Shown here: in pieces, positions 1 to 9,161 of the stretch | Numbering within the stretch: the first letter of the stretch is position 1 | Layout of the letters: every line of letters starts with the position of its first letter | The notes under the pieces: generated by a model | Databases searched by the model: none | Seen by the model: the letters and a program-made list of their open reading frames with translations, nothing else | What the model was told of the DNA's origin: nothing | Made by a program: the position numbers and the translations under genes | Assembly (NCBI RefSeq): GCF_004135585.1 | Contig: NZ_CP035501.1 | Span: forward strand, 2,613,501-2,677,500 | Reading direction: 5' to 3' | Origin: Sphingosinicella sp. BN140058 | GTDB taxonomy: Bacteria; Pseudomonadota; Alphaproteobacteria; Sphingomonadales; Sphingomonadaceae | DNA length: 64,000 nt

Positions 1-1297
1 TGGCCGGCCCGGCATGATCTCCGCCGCGACCGCTGCGGTGGCGGTGCTGGTCGGCCCACTGGTGCGGGAACATGGTGTCGATTACCTGTTCGCAGCGACC
101 ATCCTGATGGGCCTGATCCAGATCGTCGCGGGTCTGCTGCGCCTCGATCTCGTCATGCAATTCGTTTCGCGATCTGTGATCACCGGCTTCGTCAACGCGC
201 TCGCCATCCTGATTTTCATGGCCCAATGGCCCCAACTCACCAATGTCGGCTGGCAGACCTATGCGATGGTCGCCGCCGGCCTCGCGATCATCTACCTGTT
301 CCCGCGGCTCACCCGGGCGGTTCCGTCGCCGCTCGTCGCCATCCTGGCGCTGAGCGCCGTGGCGATCGGCTTCGGCGTGCCGGTGAACACGGTCGGAGAC
401 ATGGGCCGCCTGCCCGAGGGGCTGCCGAGCCTCGCTGTGCCGAACGTGCCGCTCACCCTCGACACGCTCCGCATCATCCTGCCTTATTCGTTGACCATGG
501 CCGCGGTTGGGCTCCTCGAATCGCTGCTCACCGCCCAGATCGTCGACGACATGACCGAGACGGAGAGCGACAAGCGCCGCGAATGCGCCGGTCAGGGCAG
601 CGCCAACATCGTCGCCGCTTTGTTCGGCGGCATGGGCGGCTGTGCGATGATCGGGCAGTCGGTGATCAACGTCACCTCCGGGGGGCGGGGCCGGCTGTCC
701 ACCTTCGTCGCCGGCACCTTCCTGCTCTTCCTCTTGGCGGTGCTCGGCGCGTGGGTCGGCCGAATCCCGATGCCGGCGCTCGTCGCGGTGATGATCATGG
801 TCTCCATAGGCACGTTCAGCTGGAACTCCGTCGCCAACCTCCGTCGCCATCCGCCGACCTCGTCGGTGGTGATGGTCACGACCGTGGTGGTCGTCGTCGC
901 AACCCGCGATCTCTCGCTGGGCGTCTTGGCCGGGGTGCTGCTCTCGGGCATCTTCTTCGCGGGCAAGGTGCAGCGGATGTTCGCGATCGAGCGCAGCGAG
1001 TCCGCAGATGGAATGGCGACCTATCGGGTCACCGGTGAATTGTTCTTCGCGTCGGTCGATCGCTTCAGCCGCGGCTTCGCGGCGGACGAAAAGGCGAGGC
1101 GGATCCGGATCGATGTTTCCGGGGCGCATTTCTGGGATATCTCGGCCGTGGCAGCCGTCGACAAGATCGTCTCCCGGCTTCGCCGGGGCGGCGCCGAGGT
1201 CGAGGTCGTCGGCTACAACCGGGCGAGCGCGGACTTGATCGATCGCTTCGCGCTGCACGACAAGACCGGCGTCGAGTTGGGCGTCGTGCCGCACTGA
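1..1297 (+). CDS. SulP/SLC26-family anion transporter with STAS domain, 5' partial
   Basis: Inner-membrane transporter of the SulP family, which moves sulfate, bicarbonate or similar anions. The frame is open to the window edge. The first visible residues are GRPGMISAAT, a conserved SulP motif that normally lies well inside the protein, so the N-terminal membrane helices lie outside the window and the ATG at 14 is not the true start. About ten hydrophobic segments follow. A C-terminal STAS domain covers roughly the last 100 residues (IRIDVSGAHFWDISAVAAVDKI), the regulatory domain typical of the family. The substrate cannot be told from sequence. Confidence 0.9.
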   Translation, partial: GRPGMISAATAAVAVLVGPLVREHGVDYLFAATILMGLIQIVAGLLRLDLVMQFVSRSVITGFVNALAILIFMAQWPQLTNVGWQTYAMVAAGLAIIYLFPRLTRAVPSPLVAILALSAVAIGFGVPVNTVGDMGRLPEGLPSLAVPNVPLTLDTLRIILPYSLTMAAVGLLESLLTAQIVDDMTETESDKRRECAGQGSANIVAALFGGMGGCAMIGQSVINVTSGGRGRLSTFVAGTFLLFLLAVLGAWVGRIPMPALVAVMIMVSIGTFSWNSVANLRRHPPTSSVVMVTTVVVVVATRDLSLGVLAGVLLSGIFFAGKVQRMFAIERSESADGMATYRVTGELFFASVDRFSRGFAADEKARRIRIDVSGAHFWDISAVAAVDKIVSRLRRGGAEVEVVGYNRASADLIDRFALHDKTGVELGVVPH

Positions 1298-1318
1298 CGG
1301 CGCGGCCAAATCACCCGG

Positions 1319-1669
1319 TCAGGCCTCCGGACGAGTCCACACCCAGCTTCCGCCGATCAGGGCCGCGGCCACGGGGGTGAGCATCCATGGCCAGGGCGCG
1401 AACGCCAGGCCGAGCGCTGCACTCACCGCGAAGGCCGCCAGCGCCGCTTTCTTGCCGCGCCGGCTGATCGCGCCGCGTTCGCGCCACGCCCGGATGTGCG
1501 GGCCGAAACGTGGATGCCGAAGCAGCCGCGCTTCGAACGGCGGGTGGCCGCGGCCGAAGCAATAGGCTGCGAGCAGCACGAACGGAACGGTCGGCAGCAG
1601 GGGCAGGACGGCGCCCGCCGCAGCGAGGGCCAGCGAGACGAAGCCGAGAGCGAGCCAGACCAGCCGCAT
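1319..1669 (-). CDS. DUF454 (YbaN-like) inner-membrane protein
   Basis: A 116-residue integral membrane protein matching the YbaN/DUF454 family. It has an N-terminal hydrophobic hairpin with a PLLPTVPFVLLAAYCF-type motif, a short basic stretch (HPRFGPHIRAWRERGAI) and two C-terminal hydrophobic segments. The length fits the family, whose function is unknown. It starts 14 nt after the gpmA stop on the same strand and is probably the last gene of the leftward operon that begins near 4084. Confidence 0.85.
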   Translation of the reverse strand: MRLVWLALGFVSLALAAAGAVLPLLPTVPFVLLAAYCFGRGHPPFEARLLRHPRFGPHIRAWRERGAISRRGKKAALAAFAVSAALGLAFAPWPWMLTPVAAALIGGSWVWTRPEA

Positions 1670-1683
1670 CCCGGCCGGCCGGC

Positions 1684-2370
1684 TCAGCGCTCGCGCAGGT
1701 AGTAACGGTCGATCGCGGTCAGGCCGTCGTCGAGCTCGTAGACGATCGGCTGCCCGGTCGGGATCTCGAGCGAGGCGATTTCCTCGTCCGAGATGCCGGA
1801 CAGGTGCTTGACCAGCGCGCGCAGCGAGTTGCCGTGGGCGGAGATCAGCACCCGCTGGCCGCCCTGGAGTGCCGGTCCGATGCGCGAGCGCCAGTACGGC
1901 AGCACGCGCGCGATCGTGTCCTTGAGGCTCTCGGTCGCCGGCACGTCGATGCCGGCATAGCGCCGATCCCCGGACAGATCATATTCGCTGCCCGGTTCGA
2001 TCGGCGGCGGCGGGATGTCGAACGAACGGCGCCAGATCCGCACCTGCTCGTCGCCATGCTTTGCCGCGGTCTCCGCCTTGTCGAGGCCGGTGAGACCGCC
2101 ATAATGGCGCTCGTTCAGCCGCCAGTCCTTTTCGACGGGAAGCCAGAGGCGGCCCATTTCCTCCAGCGCCAGGTTCAGCGTCTTGATCGCGCGGGTTTGC
2201 AGGCTGGTGAAGCAGAGATCGAAGTCGAGCCCTTTCTCCTTCATCAGCCGCCCTGCTGCGCGCGCTTCCTCGGCGCCCTGCTCGGTGACGTCGACGTCCC
2301 ACCAGCCGGTGAAACGGTTTTCCAGGTTCCAGGCCGACTGGCCGTGGCGAATGAGTACGAGTGTCGGCAT
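1684..2370 (-). CDS. gpmA: 2,3-bisphosphoglycerate-dependent phosphoglycerate mutase
   Basis: Interconverts 3- and 2-phosphoglycerate in glycolysis and gluconeogenesis (cytosol). The N-terminus [15 protein letters not shown] carries the RHG catalytic histidine motif, followed by [15 protein letters not shown], the ERHYGGL segment and the second histidine in [15 protein letters not shown]. At 228 residues it has the usual length. The ATG at 2370 was chosen because the motif starts right there and the ATG overlaps the upstream stop by one base (TGATG), implying translational coupling to the M14 gene. An open frame continues upstream but lies inside that gene. Confidence 0.95.
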   Translation of the reverse strand: MPTLVLIRHGQSAWNLENRFTGWWDVDVTEQGAEEARAAGRLMKEKGLDFDLCFTSLQTRAIKTLNLALEEMGRLWLPVEKDWRLNERHYGGLTGLDKAETAAKHGDEQVRIWRRSFDIPPPPIEPGSEYDLSGDRRYAGIDVPATESLKDTIARVLPYWRSRIGPALQGGQRVLISAHGNSLRALVKHLSGISDEEIASLEIPTGQPIVYELDDGLTAIDRYYLRER

Positions 2371-3503
2371 CAGCGCTTCCGGTAGGGGAGTTCGTCGAGA
2401 ATGGCGTAGAGTGCGTCGATGCACGCGCGCGCCAGCAGGCGGCACCGATCCGGCGACCAGCCATAGACAGGGTCCGGCAGGTCGGCATTGTCCTTGAAAG
2501 GCATTTCCAGGGTCATCGAGACGGCGCCGAACCGCTCGGCGAGCTGGGCCGTGGACATCGACATGTTGGCCTGACCTGGCTTGGTGATCTCATAGCCCTG
2601 CTTCGTCTGGAAATCCGGGGTGATCCGCACGAGCTCGTCGCTGAACCGGTCGAACAGGCCTTGCTGGCGCTCGTTCCAGCTCGGAATGCCCTCGAAACCG
2701 GCGAGGAAGTTGTTCGGAATCGCCTCGTCGCCATGGACGTCCATCGCGAAGTCGACGCCGGTCCGGTCCATCTCCTTCAGCACATGGAGCACTTCCGGGC
2801 TGCGCTCGGCGGAAGGCGCATGCCATTCCCGGTTGAGATTCGTGCCGGCCGCGTTGGTGCGGAGATGGCCGCGCCTGGTGCCGTCAGGATTCATGTTGGG
2901 AACGATGTGGAAGGTCGCGCGCTCGCGCAGCCGCCGCGAAACCGGGTCCGAATCGTCGAGCAGGCGCTCGATCGCGCCCTCCATCCACCATTCGGCCATC
3001 GATTCGCCGGGATGCTGGCGGGCATAATACCAGACCTGCAGAGGCCCTTCGCCGATCGACAGATAATCGATCTCCTGCCCGTCCAGGCTCTGGCCGAGCG
3101 AGCGATAGCGCACCGCCGGATGCGCGATCGCGTCGGCCACCAGATCGTGGTGCATCTCCATCGTGAACGGCGCGAAATAGGCGAACCAGACGCTGTTCGT
3201 CTCCGGCGTCACCCGGATGGTGAGGATTCCGTCGGCATAGGACGTGTCGATCCGCTGCCACGCCTCACGATCCGTGGACATGCACGCCCGGTAATTCTCC
3301 CAACCGAGCGGATAGGCCGCGTCCGCACAGTTGAGGATGCGGAGCTCGACAGCCTTGCCCGCAGCGCCGGTCAGCCGGAAATAGAACCACTGATAGAAAT
3401 CGGAGAGGTGGTCCTTGGTGATCTCAAGGTCCACCCGATTGCCGTCAATGGCGATCAGACGAATGTTGCCGCCGTCGAAGGCGCTCGAAATGGAGAGGGT
3501 CAT
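2370..3503 (-). CDS. M14-family zinc carboxypeptidase-like protein
   Basis: A 377-residue protein resembling the M14 cytosolic carboxypeptidase group. An N-terminal beta-rich domain (about residues 1-125) precedes the peptidase domain. Zinc-site signatures are visible: [17 protein letters not shown] (H..E) and the later [22 protein letters not shown] holds the likely catalytic glutamate. No signal peptide is seen, so it should act in the cytosol. The start at 3503 overlaps the preceding stop by 4 nt (ATGA) and the stop overlaps the gpmA start, so it is embedded in an operon. The substrate is unknown; related enzymes remove C-terminal residues from peptides or proteins. Confidence 0.85.
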   Translation of the reverse strand: MTLSISSAFDGGNIRLIAIDGNRVDLEITKDHLSDFYQWFYFRLTGAAGKAVELRILNCADAAYPLGWENYRACMSTDREAWQRIDTSYADGILTIRVTPETNSVWFAYFAPFTMEMHHDLVADAIAHPAVRYRSLGQSLDGQEIDYLSIGEGPLQVWYYARQHPGESMAEWWMEGAIERLLDDSDPVSRRLRERATFHIVPNMNPDGTRRGHLRTNAAGTNLNREWHAPSAERSPEVLHVLKEMDRTGVDFAMDVHGDEAIPNNFLAGFEGIPSWNERQQGLFDRFSDELVRITPDFQTKQGYEITKPGQANMSMSTAQLAERFGAVSMTLEMPFKDNADLPDPVYGWSPDRCRLLARACIDALYAILDELPYRKR

Positions 3504-4084
3504 CGAATCCTGATAGTGCGGCCGGACTCGCCGGGAAAGTCCTGAAACAGGGCAGGCGCGAGCCGCGCAGCGGCCGCCGTGGGCTCCGCCTCGGCCGAGC
3601 CGGTCGGTGCCTCGACGACGGCACGGCCCTCCCAGAAGACGGTCGCGTCCGAGCGGCGGCGAAGACCCACTTCGAGCAGGGTCGCGGTGATCCCCGCCGA
3701 GCTTCCGGTGGCTTGCGGCGGAGCGAGGCCGCGACCGATCCGGGCTGAGGTGAGTGCGGCGATCGATTCGCGGCTGCCCTGCTCGATGTCGATCAAGGCG
3801 ATCTGCTCGGAGCCGCTGCCCGCCGGCGCGATCGTCCAGCCGAGCCGGGTGAGCTCGCGTGCGACGGCGGCGGCGACGGCCGGATAGCCCGGCCGCGCCG
3901 AATCGGCCCTGTCGAACGGCTCGATCGCGATCTGCGCCTTGGCGATGATCGGCTGTCCCAGGTGAAAACGGGCCACGTCGACGCCGCCATGCGCGGAGCC
4001 GTCGCTGCCGCCGCGGGAGGCGCACGCCGAGGCGCCGAGGGCGAGCAGGATCGCACCCCCGCGCAGAAAAGCTGTTTTCATCAA
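3500..4084 (-). CDS. DUF4136-type lipoprotein
   Basis: A 194-residue secreted lipoprotein. The N-terminus MMKTAFLRGGAILLALGA ends in a lipobox (GASAC), so the mature protein should be lipid-anchored in the envelope. The rest resembles DUF4136: an IAIEPFDRADSARPGYPAVAAAVARELTRLGW-like segment (shown here in part) followed by a beta-rich C-terminal half ending in FWEGRAVVEAP. It is the first gene of the leftward operon and overlaps the M14 gene by 4 nt. The function of DUF4136 proteins is not established. The ATG pair at 4084/4081 leaves the exact start uncertain by one codon. Confidence 0.75.
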   Translation of the reverse strand: MMKTAFLRGGAILLALGASACASRGGSDGSAHGGVDVARFHLGQPIIAKAQIAIEPFDRADSARPGYPAVAAAVARELTRLGWTIAPAGSGSEQIALIDIEQGSRESIAALTSARIGRGLAPPQATGSSAGITATLLEVGLRRRSDATVFWEGRAVVEAPTGSAEAEPTAAAARLAPALFQDFPGESGRTIRIR

Positions 4085-4172
4085 TGCACCTCCTGGGTTA
4101 GCGGCGCGTTTCGTACAGACCTGTAACGATCGCTCAGCGCTTTCCTAGCTGAACTGTTCCCGAGGGGAAAAG

Positions 4173-5180
4173 ATGAACATGAACGGATCGAAGCCCACCG
4201 TGCTGGTAACGGGCGGTGCCGGCTATATCGGCAGCCATGCCGTGCTTGCCCTTCTCGACGCCGGCTGGCCGGTCGTCGTCATCGACAATCTTACCACCGG
4301 CTTCGAATGGGCGGTCCCCGAAGGTGTCACGCTCGCCAAGGGCGACATTGCCGACCAGGAACTGGTCGGCCGGCTGATCGCCGAGCATGGCATCCAGGCT
4401 ATCATCCATTTCGCCGGGTCGATCATCGTTCCCGAATCGGTCGAGAACCCGCTCAAATATTACGAGAACAACACGGTGAAGAGCCGTGCCTTGATCGAGA
4501 GCGCGGTGAAGGGCGGGGTCAAGCACTTCATCTTCTCGTCGACGGCGGCGACCTACGGCATTCCGGAATCGGTGCCGATCCGCGAATCGGCGCGCACCCA
4601 GCCGATCAATCCTTATGGCTGGTCGAAGCTGATGACCGAGCGCATGCTCGCCGACGTCGCGTTCGCCCACCCGATCAATTTCTGCGCGCTCCGCTACTTC
4701 AACGTCGCAGGCGCCGATCCCAAGGGGCGGTCGGGCCAGTCGACCGCCGGTGCCACCCATCTGATCAAGGTCGCGGTCGAGGCGACGATCGGCAAGCGCA
4801 GCCACGTCTCCGTTTATGGCACCGACTATGAGACCCCGGACGGCACCGGCGTTCGGGACTACATCCATGTCAGCGACCTCGCCGCCGCCCATGTCGACGC
4901 GCTCGAGAAATTGATCGAAGATCCTTCATCGAGCCACATCATGAATTGCGGCTACGGTCGCGGCTTCTCGGTGCTGGAAGTGCTCGACGCCGTCGATCGC
5001 GTCACCAACCGTAAGATCGAGCGCAAGCTGGAGGCACGTCGCGCCGGCGATCCGGGCAGTCTGGTCGCCGACAATGCCAAGATCGTCGAAACTCTGCCGT
5101 GGCGTCCGAAGCTCGACGATCTCGAGACGATCGTTCGCGATGCCCTTGCCTGGGAACGAAAGCTGGCCGAACGTAGGTGA
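4173..5180 (+). CDS. galE: UDP-glucose 4-epimerase
   Basis: Interconverts UDP-glucose and UDP-galactose (Leloir pathway and polysaccharide precursor supply), in the cytosol. It is a 335-residue extended short-chain dehydrogenase: the Rossmann motif GGAGYIGSH begins at about residue 13, the SSTAATYG segment holds the catalytic Ser/Thr, and the YGWSKL segment is the YxxxK pair. GVRDYIHVSDLAAAH is the typical epimerase signature. A GAGGGG-like ribosome site lies about 6 nt before the ATG. The stop is immediately followed by the ATG of the next gene. The shared 89-nt region with the lipoprotein gene (4084) should hold divergent promoters. Confidence 0.95.
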   Translation: MNMNGSKPTVLVTGGAGYIGSHAVLALLDAGWPVVVIDNLTTGFEWAVPEGVTLAKGDIADQELVGRLIAEHGIQAIIHFAGSIIVPESVENPLKYYENNTVKSRALIESAVKGGVKHFIFSSTAATYGIPESVPIRESARTQPINPYGWSKLMTERMLADVAFAHPINFCALRYFNVAGADPKGRSGQSTAGATHLIKVAVEATIGKRSHVSVYGTDYETPDGTGVRDYIHVSDLAAAHVDALEKLIEDPSSSHIMNCGYGRGFSVLEVLDAVDRVTNRKIERKLEARRAGDPGSLVADNAKIVETLPWRPKLDDLETIVRDALAWERKLAERR

Positions 5181-6353
5181 ATGGGGGATTCGCGCAGGGA
5201 GCAGGCTGAGCAGGCGACGCGGCAGGCCGTCGCCGCCCTGCAAAGGGGTGAGGCTGCCGCCGCCAAGCGCCTGCTCGAGGAGGTCGTCGCACAGGGCGAT
5301 CTGCCGATCCCGCCCTGGTTCCTGCTCGCTCAGGCCTGCCGTCACGCCGGTGACGAGACCGGCGAGCGCCGTGCCTTGGACGCCGTACTCGAAGCCGAGC
5401 CGCGCCACGTCGCCGCCTTGATCATGCGCGGCGACGGCCATGTTCGCGATGGCGATCACCGAGCAGGGTCCGCTTTCTACCAGGCGGCGCTCGCCGCCGC
5501 ACCGCCGCCGGATCGATGCTCTCGGCTGCTGGCGGGGGAATTGCGCCGTGCCCGGCAGGCGATCGCCGACCATTCCGACATCTTCGCGGCCCATCTGCAG
5601 TCGCGGCTTGCCGACGCCGGTGTCGCAGCCGTCGGCCGCGTCGGCGACGCTGTCGACATCCTGCTCGGCCGCAAGAACGTCTACCTGCAGCAGCCGACAT
5701 CCTTCTATTTCCCCGGCCTGCCGCAGATCGCCTTCTACGAGCGCCAGAACTTTCCGTGGCTGGAGCAGGTCGAAGCTGCGACTGCCGAGATCAGGTCGGA
5801 ACTCCAGGCGGTTCTCGCCGATCAGCTTTCCTTCCGTCCTTACGTCGAGAGCGACCCCAACCGCCCCCCCAAGACCAGCCCTTTGCTCGGCAATGCCTCG
5901 TGGAGCGCCTTCCATCTCTACCAGCGAGGAACACCCCATCCCGACAATGCGGCGCGTTGCCCGCGCACGATGGCGGCGCTCCGGCATGCCCCGCTGCCGG
6001 TGATCCGCGGGCGCTCGCCGATGGCGCTGTTCTCGATGCTTCGGCCGGGTGCGCATATCATGGCCCACAACGGCCTGCTCAACACGCGCCTGATCTGTCA
6101 TCTTCCTTTGATCGTGCCGCCGGATTGCACACTTCGGGTCGGGAATGCGCTGCGGACCTGGCGCACGGGCGAAGCGCTCGTATTCGACGACAGTATCGAG
6201 CACGAAGCCTGGAACAGGAGCGCCGAAACGCGAATCGTGCTGCTGTTCGAAATCTGGCGGCCGGAGATTTCGGACGAAGAGCGAATCGCACTGACCGCTT
6301 TGTTCGAGGCGATCACCGACTATGGCGGCATCGGCGCGGATCACGAGGGCTGA
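5181..6353 (+). CDS. TPR-linked aspartyl/asparaginyl beta-hydroxylase-like protein
   Basis: A 390-residue protein. The first 130 residues form a tetratricopeptide-like helical region. The C-terminal domain resembles the aspartyl/asparaginyl beta-hydroxylase (AspH) family of Fe(II)/2-oxoglutarate oxygenases. Visible motifs are SMLRPGAHIMAHNGLLNTRLI, where the first metal-binding histidine is expected (shown split: GAHIMAHNG, LLNTRLICHLP), and VFDDSIEHEAWN with the second histidine, plus a conserved arginine (TRIVLLFEIW). It starts directly after the galE stop, so the two genes are co-transcribed. In bacteria this family sits near lipid- or sugar-modifying genes; the substrate here is unknown. 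Confidence 0.82.
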   Translation: MGDSRREQAEQATRQAVAALQRGEAAAAKRLLEEVVAQGDLPIPPWFLLAQACRHAGDETGERRALDAVLEAEPRHVAALIMRGDGHVRDGDHRAGSAFYQAALAAAPPPDRCSRLLAGELRRARQAIADHSDIFAAHLQSRLADAGVAAVGRVGDAVDILLGRKNVYLQQPTSFYFPGLPQIAFYERQNFPWLEQVEAATAEIRSELQAVLADQLSFRPYVESDPNRPPKTSPLLGNASWSAFHLYQRGTPHPDNAARCPRTMAALRHAPLPVIRGRSPMALFSMLRPGAHIMAHNGLLNTRLICHLPLIVPPDCTLRVGNALRTWRTGEALVFDDSIEHEAWNRSAETRIVLLFEIWRPEISDEERIALTALFEAITDYGGIGADHEG

Positions 6354-6397
6354 GGCGTTCGCAGAGGAGGAGCCCGGCGTTTCGCAGTCTTCCCGGC

Positions 6398-6426
6398 TTG
6401 ACTTGCGCGGCGTCCACCCATAGGGG
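6398..6426 (+). promoter_or_regulatory. Possible promoter of rpmJ
   Basis: A TTGACT hexamer at 6398-6403 matches the -35 consensus. A weak CATAGG-type -10 follows after about 16 nt, and rpmJ begins 57 nt downstream. The -10 match is poor, so this is tentative. Confidence 0.3.
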
Positions 6427-6482
6427 AGCGCCTCGATTTTCCACCATTTTTTACCTCGAAAGAACAGGCAGGTCGTTCGGCC

Positions 6483-6608
6483 ATGAAGATCCGCAACTCG
6501 CTCAAGTCCCTCAAGTCGCGCCACCGCGACTGCCGCGTGATCCGTCGCCGGGGCCGCACCTACGTCATCAACAAGACGAACCGCCGCTTCAAGGCGCGCC
6601 AGGGCTAA
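6483..6608 (+). CDS. rpmJ: 50S ribosomal protein L36
   Basis: A 41-residue, strongly basic protein starting [19 protein letters not shown] and ending [10 protein letters not shown], which is the alphaproteobacterial form of L36 (the variant lacking the four-cysteine zinc ribbon; one Cys remains in RDCRV). It is a component of the large ribosomal subunit. The start has a purine-rich stretch (GAACAGGCAGG) upstream. A strong hairpin follows 22 nt after the stop. It stands alone rather than in the ribosomal operon, as is common for this form. Confidence 0.95.
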   Translation: MKIRNSLKSLKSRHRDCRVIRRRGRTYVINKTNRRFKARQG

Positions 6609-6629
6609 GCCTGAGCGCTCCGCGCGGTG

Positions 6630-6660
6630 ACGCCCGCCCGTTCGACGCGGCGGGCGTTGT
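6630..6660 (+). terminator. Rho-independent-like terminator after rpmJ
   Basis: A perfect 8-bp stem (ACGCCCGC at 6630-6637 pairing with GCGGGCGT at 6650-6657) is followed by TTGT. It lies right after rpmJ and before the HAD gene. The U-tract is short. Confidence 0.55.
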
Positions 6661-6705
6661 CATGTGCGGGGCAGAAGGTTTCGTCCTGCACTTCGCTCCC
6701 GCCCG

Positions 6706-7338
6706 ATGGCGCGCGACTCCGCACCTGCCGATCGGCCTACCGCCGTCGTCTTCGACGTCGGAAACGTTCTCTACGGCTGGGATCCGGAGAGCTTCCTCGC
6801 CCGGCAATTGCCGGAGGACGAGGCGCGACTGCGCTTCATTGAAGATGTCGGCCTCTGGGAATGGCACGACAGCCTCGACGGCGGCCGCGACTTCAGCGAG
6901 GCGGCGGCCGAACTCTCCGGCAAGTTTCCCGAATATGCGCACCTGATCTCGGCCTGGGGCGAGCGCTTCGGCGAGACGATCAGCGATCCGGTCGAGGGGG
7001 TGCACGCGATCGTCGAAGAACTCGACACCAGTGGCGTCCCGCTATTCGCCATTACGAACTTCTCCGCGGACTTCTGGGCGCCGTTCCATGCCAAGGAAGC
7101 GGGATTCTTCCGGCGCTTCCGCGATATCGTTGTATCGGGCGCGGAAAAGGTGATGAAGCCCGATCCGGCCATCTACTTCCTGGCGCTCGACCGATTCGGG
7201 CTTCGCCCGGATCAGGCATTGTTCGTCGACGACCGGCTGATCAACGTCGACGGCGCGATCGCGGTCGGCATGCGCGCGCATCTTTTCACCAGCGCCGACG
7301 ATCTTCGTCGTCGGCTGGAGCATGAAGGCCTGCTCTGA
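6706..7338 (+). CDS. HAD-superfamily hydrolase (YihX/HAD-IA-like)
   Basis: A 210-residue cytosolic haloacid-dehalogenase-fold hydrolase, probably a small-molecule phosphatase. Motif I is VVFDVGNVLYGW with the nucleophilic Asp, motif II is the Thr/Ser in FAITNFS, motif III the Lys in GAEKVMKPDPAIY, and motif IV LFVDDRLINVDGA. The cap region lies between residues 20 and 90. The ATG at 6706 was preferred over an upstream in-frame ATG at 6664 because the extra residues are Arg-rich, unlike the family, and overlap the terminator region. The substrate is unknown. Confidence 0.85.
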   Translation: MARDSAPADRPTAVVFDVGNVLYGWDPESFLARQLPEDEARLRFIEDVGLWEWHDSLDGGRDFSEAAAELSGKFPEYAHLISAWGERFGETISDPVEGVHAIVEELDTSGVPLFAITNFSADFWAPFHAKEAGFFRRFRDIVVSGAEKVMKPDPAIYFLALDRFGLRPDQALFVDDRLINVDGAIAVGMRAHLFTSADDLRRRLEHEGLL

Positions 7339-7371
7339 ACCTTTCGGCCGCTTCGGGCTTTTGACGTCCCG

Positions 7372-8136
7372 ATGAGACAAAGGTGGCCCTCCCGAATCTG
7401 GCTGGTGCGGCACGGTCAAAGCGCGGGCAACGTCGCCCGCGACGCCGCCGACGCCGCCGGTCTTCCGATCATCGATCTCGCGGTTCGCGACGTCGACGTG
7501 CCGCTCAGCGACCTCGGCCGCGATCAGGCCCGGGCGCTTGGCGAATGGTTCTCCAGGCTGCCCGAAGAGGAGAAGCCGCAGGTCATCCTGTCTTCGCCCT
7601 ACGTCCGAGCCCAGGAGACGGCGCGGGCGATCTGCGCGGCCCGGGGCGTCACCGAGGATGCCAAGCGACTCGTTATCGACGAGCGGCTGCGCGAGCGCGA
7701 GTTCGGCATCCTCGATCGACTGACCACCGTCGGCATCCACGAGAAATATCCCGATCAGGCCGAACATCGCGCCCTGCTCGGCAAATTCTACCACCGGCCG
7801 CCGGGCGGCGAGAGCTGGGCGGACGTCATCCTGCGCCTGCGCAGCGCACTCGACACGATCAGCCTCCACTACGCCGACAAGAGGGTGCTGATCGCCTGTC
7901 ACCAGGTTGTCGTGCTCTGCTTCCGCTACATTCTGGAAGAGCTGACCGAGGCCGAGGTGATCGCGATCAGCCGGGAGAGCAACGTGCTGAACTGCGGCAT
8001 CTGCGAATATGAATTCGAGCCCGATGACGATGCGCTCTGCGCCCCCAAGCTCGTCCGCTACAACCATGCCGCGCCGCTGATCGAAGAGAAAGCGCCGCTC
8101 ACCGCCGAACCCGAGACGATCGTGGGTGTGAGATGA
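7372..8136 (+). CDS. Histidine phosphatase family protein
   Basis: A 254-residue member of the phosphoglycerate-mutase-like phosphatase superfamily. LVRHGQSAGN holds the catalytic His; SSPYVRAQETA and LREREFGILD are the typical arginine/glutamate motifs; the second catalytic His is in IACHQVVVLCFR. It is more distant from gpmA than true mutases and is likely a phosphatase. Its stop overlaps the ATG of the hydrate dehydratase gene by 4 nt (ATGA), so the two are translationally coupled. This raises the possibility of a linked metabolite-repair role, which is inference. Confidence 0.85.
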   Translation: MRQRWPSRIWLVRHGQSAGNVARDAADAAGLPIIDLAVRDVDVPLSDLGRDQARALGEWFSRLPEEEKPQVILSSPYVRAQETARAICAARGVTEDAKRLVIDERLREREFGILDRLTTVGIHEKYPDQAEHRALLGKFYHRPPGGESWADVILRLRSALDTISLHYADKRVLIACHQVVVLCFRYILEELTEAEVIAISRESNVLNCGICEYEFEPDDDALCAPKLVRYNHAAPLIEEKAPLTAEPETIVGVR

Positions 8137-9011
8137 ACGCGCCGGAGATGCTCGACCGGGATCTGCTCCGCCGCTTCCCGCTGCCCCACCATCCCGACGA
8201 CGGCGACAAGGAGGAACGCGGGCGCATCCTCGTCATCGCCGGCAGCCGCGAGCTTGCCGGAGCCGCCTATCTCGCCGGTATCGCCGGCCTTCGCGCCGGC
8301 GCCGGCAAGCTCCAGATCGCCACCGCCGCGAGCATCGCCGTCCAGCTCGGCATCGCCATTCCCGAAGCCCGGGTGATCGGGATGGAGGAAACCGAGGAAG
8401 GATGCCTCGCACTGAGCGGGATCGACGCCCTGCTCGGCTGGGCGGAGGGTGCCCAGGCGATCATGATTGGCTGCGGATTGCAGCATGGTCCGCCGCTCGA
8501 TGCATTGCTGGATGCCCTGCTTGCGGCGGGCCTCGATCGACCGCTGATCCTGGATGCCGCCGTGCTCGGATCGCTCGCGCCACGCGCGACGGCGCTGCGG
8601 GCGTGGCCGGGCGGCGCCATCGTGCTTCCCCATGCCCGGGAGATGGCGCGGCTGCTGGAATGCGCGCCCGAGGAGGTCGAAGCCGACCCGCTCGCCGCTG
8701 CCCGGACTGCCGCAGAGCGCTTCGATGTCGTCGCTCTGGTGAAGGGGCAGTTCAGCCACGTCGCCCATCCCGATGGCCGTGCCTTTCGCTTCCGCGGCGG
8801 CGGTGTCGGTCTGGCGACGTCCGGCTCCGGCGACACCCTCGCCGGCATCGTCGGGGGCCTCGCCGCCCGCGGCGCCGATCCGCTTACAGCTGCTCTGTGG
8901 GGTGTCTACCTGCACGGCGAAGCCGGGCGGGTGCTGGCCAACGAAGTCGGCCGGATCGGCTTTCTCGCCCGAGAGCTGCTCGATCAGGTGCCGAAGCTGC
9001 TCGAAAGCTGA
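8133..9011 (+). CDS. nnrD: ADP-dependent NAD(P)H-hydrate dehydratase domain protein
   Basis: A 292-residue ribokinase-fold protein of the carbohydrate-kinase-like NnrD/YjeF C-terminal family, which dehydrates damaged NAD(P)H hydrates. RILVIAGSRELAGAAYLAGI near the start and the signature FRGGGVGLATSGSGDTLAG (the Gly-Ser-Gly-Asp anion hole and catalytic Asp) are diagnostic. The epimerase (NnrE/YjeF N-terminal) half is absent, so that activity must be encoded elsewhere. It is coupled to the preceding phosphatase by a 4-nt overlap. Confidence 0.88.
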   Translation: MNAPEMLDRDLLRRFPLPHHPDDGDKEERGRILVIAGSRELAGAAYLAGIAGLRAGAGKLQIATAASIAVQLGIAIPEARVIGMEETEEGCLALSGIDALLGWAEGAQAIMIGCGLQHGPPLDALLDALLAAGLDRPLILDAAVLGSLAPRATALRAWPGGAIVLPHAREMARLLECAPEEVEADPLAAARTAAERFDVVALVKGQFSHVAHPDGRAFRFRGGGVGLATSGSGDTLAGIVGGLAARGADPLTAALWGVYLHGEAGRVLANEVGRIGFLARELLDQVPKLLES

Positions 9012-9035
9012 AGCATCCGGCATCTCCCCAAACAG

Positions 9036-9139
9036 CCGTTCGGGCTGGGGCTCTCCTGAGCGAAGTCGAAGGGCCTGTCGAAGCCCTCGCTTTCACTTCG
9101 CAGGCAAAATAAGGGCTTCGACAAGCTCAGCCCGAACGG
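9036..9139. repeat. Nested inverted repeat, sphingomonad intergenic palindrome type
   Basis: Two nested perfect 11-bp inverted repeats fill the gap between nnrD and pyk, which converge. The outer pair is CCGTTCGGGCT (9036-9046) with AGCCCGAACGG (9129-9139). The inner pair is TGTCGAAGCCC (9076-9086) with GGGCTTCGACA (9113-9123). The right half reads like the widespread 'cttcgacaagctcag' intergenic repeat known from sphingomonads and some other proteobacteria. It may act as a bidirectional terminator. Confidence 0.75.
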
Positions 9140-9161
9140 GGATTGGCTGCAATGGGTGCGT

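Noticed and set aside
4926..6524. A 532-codon minus-strand open frame opposite galE and the hydroxylase-like gene
   Set aside because: It is antisense to two well-supported genes, with no domain or plausible start. GC-rich codon bias produces such shadows throughout this window.
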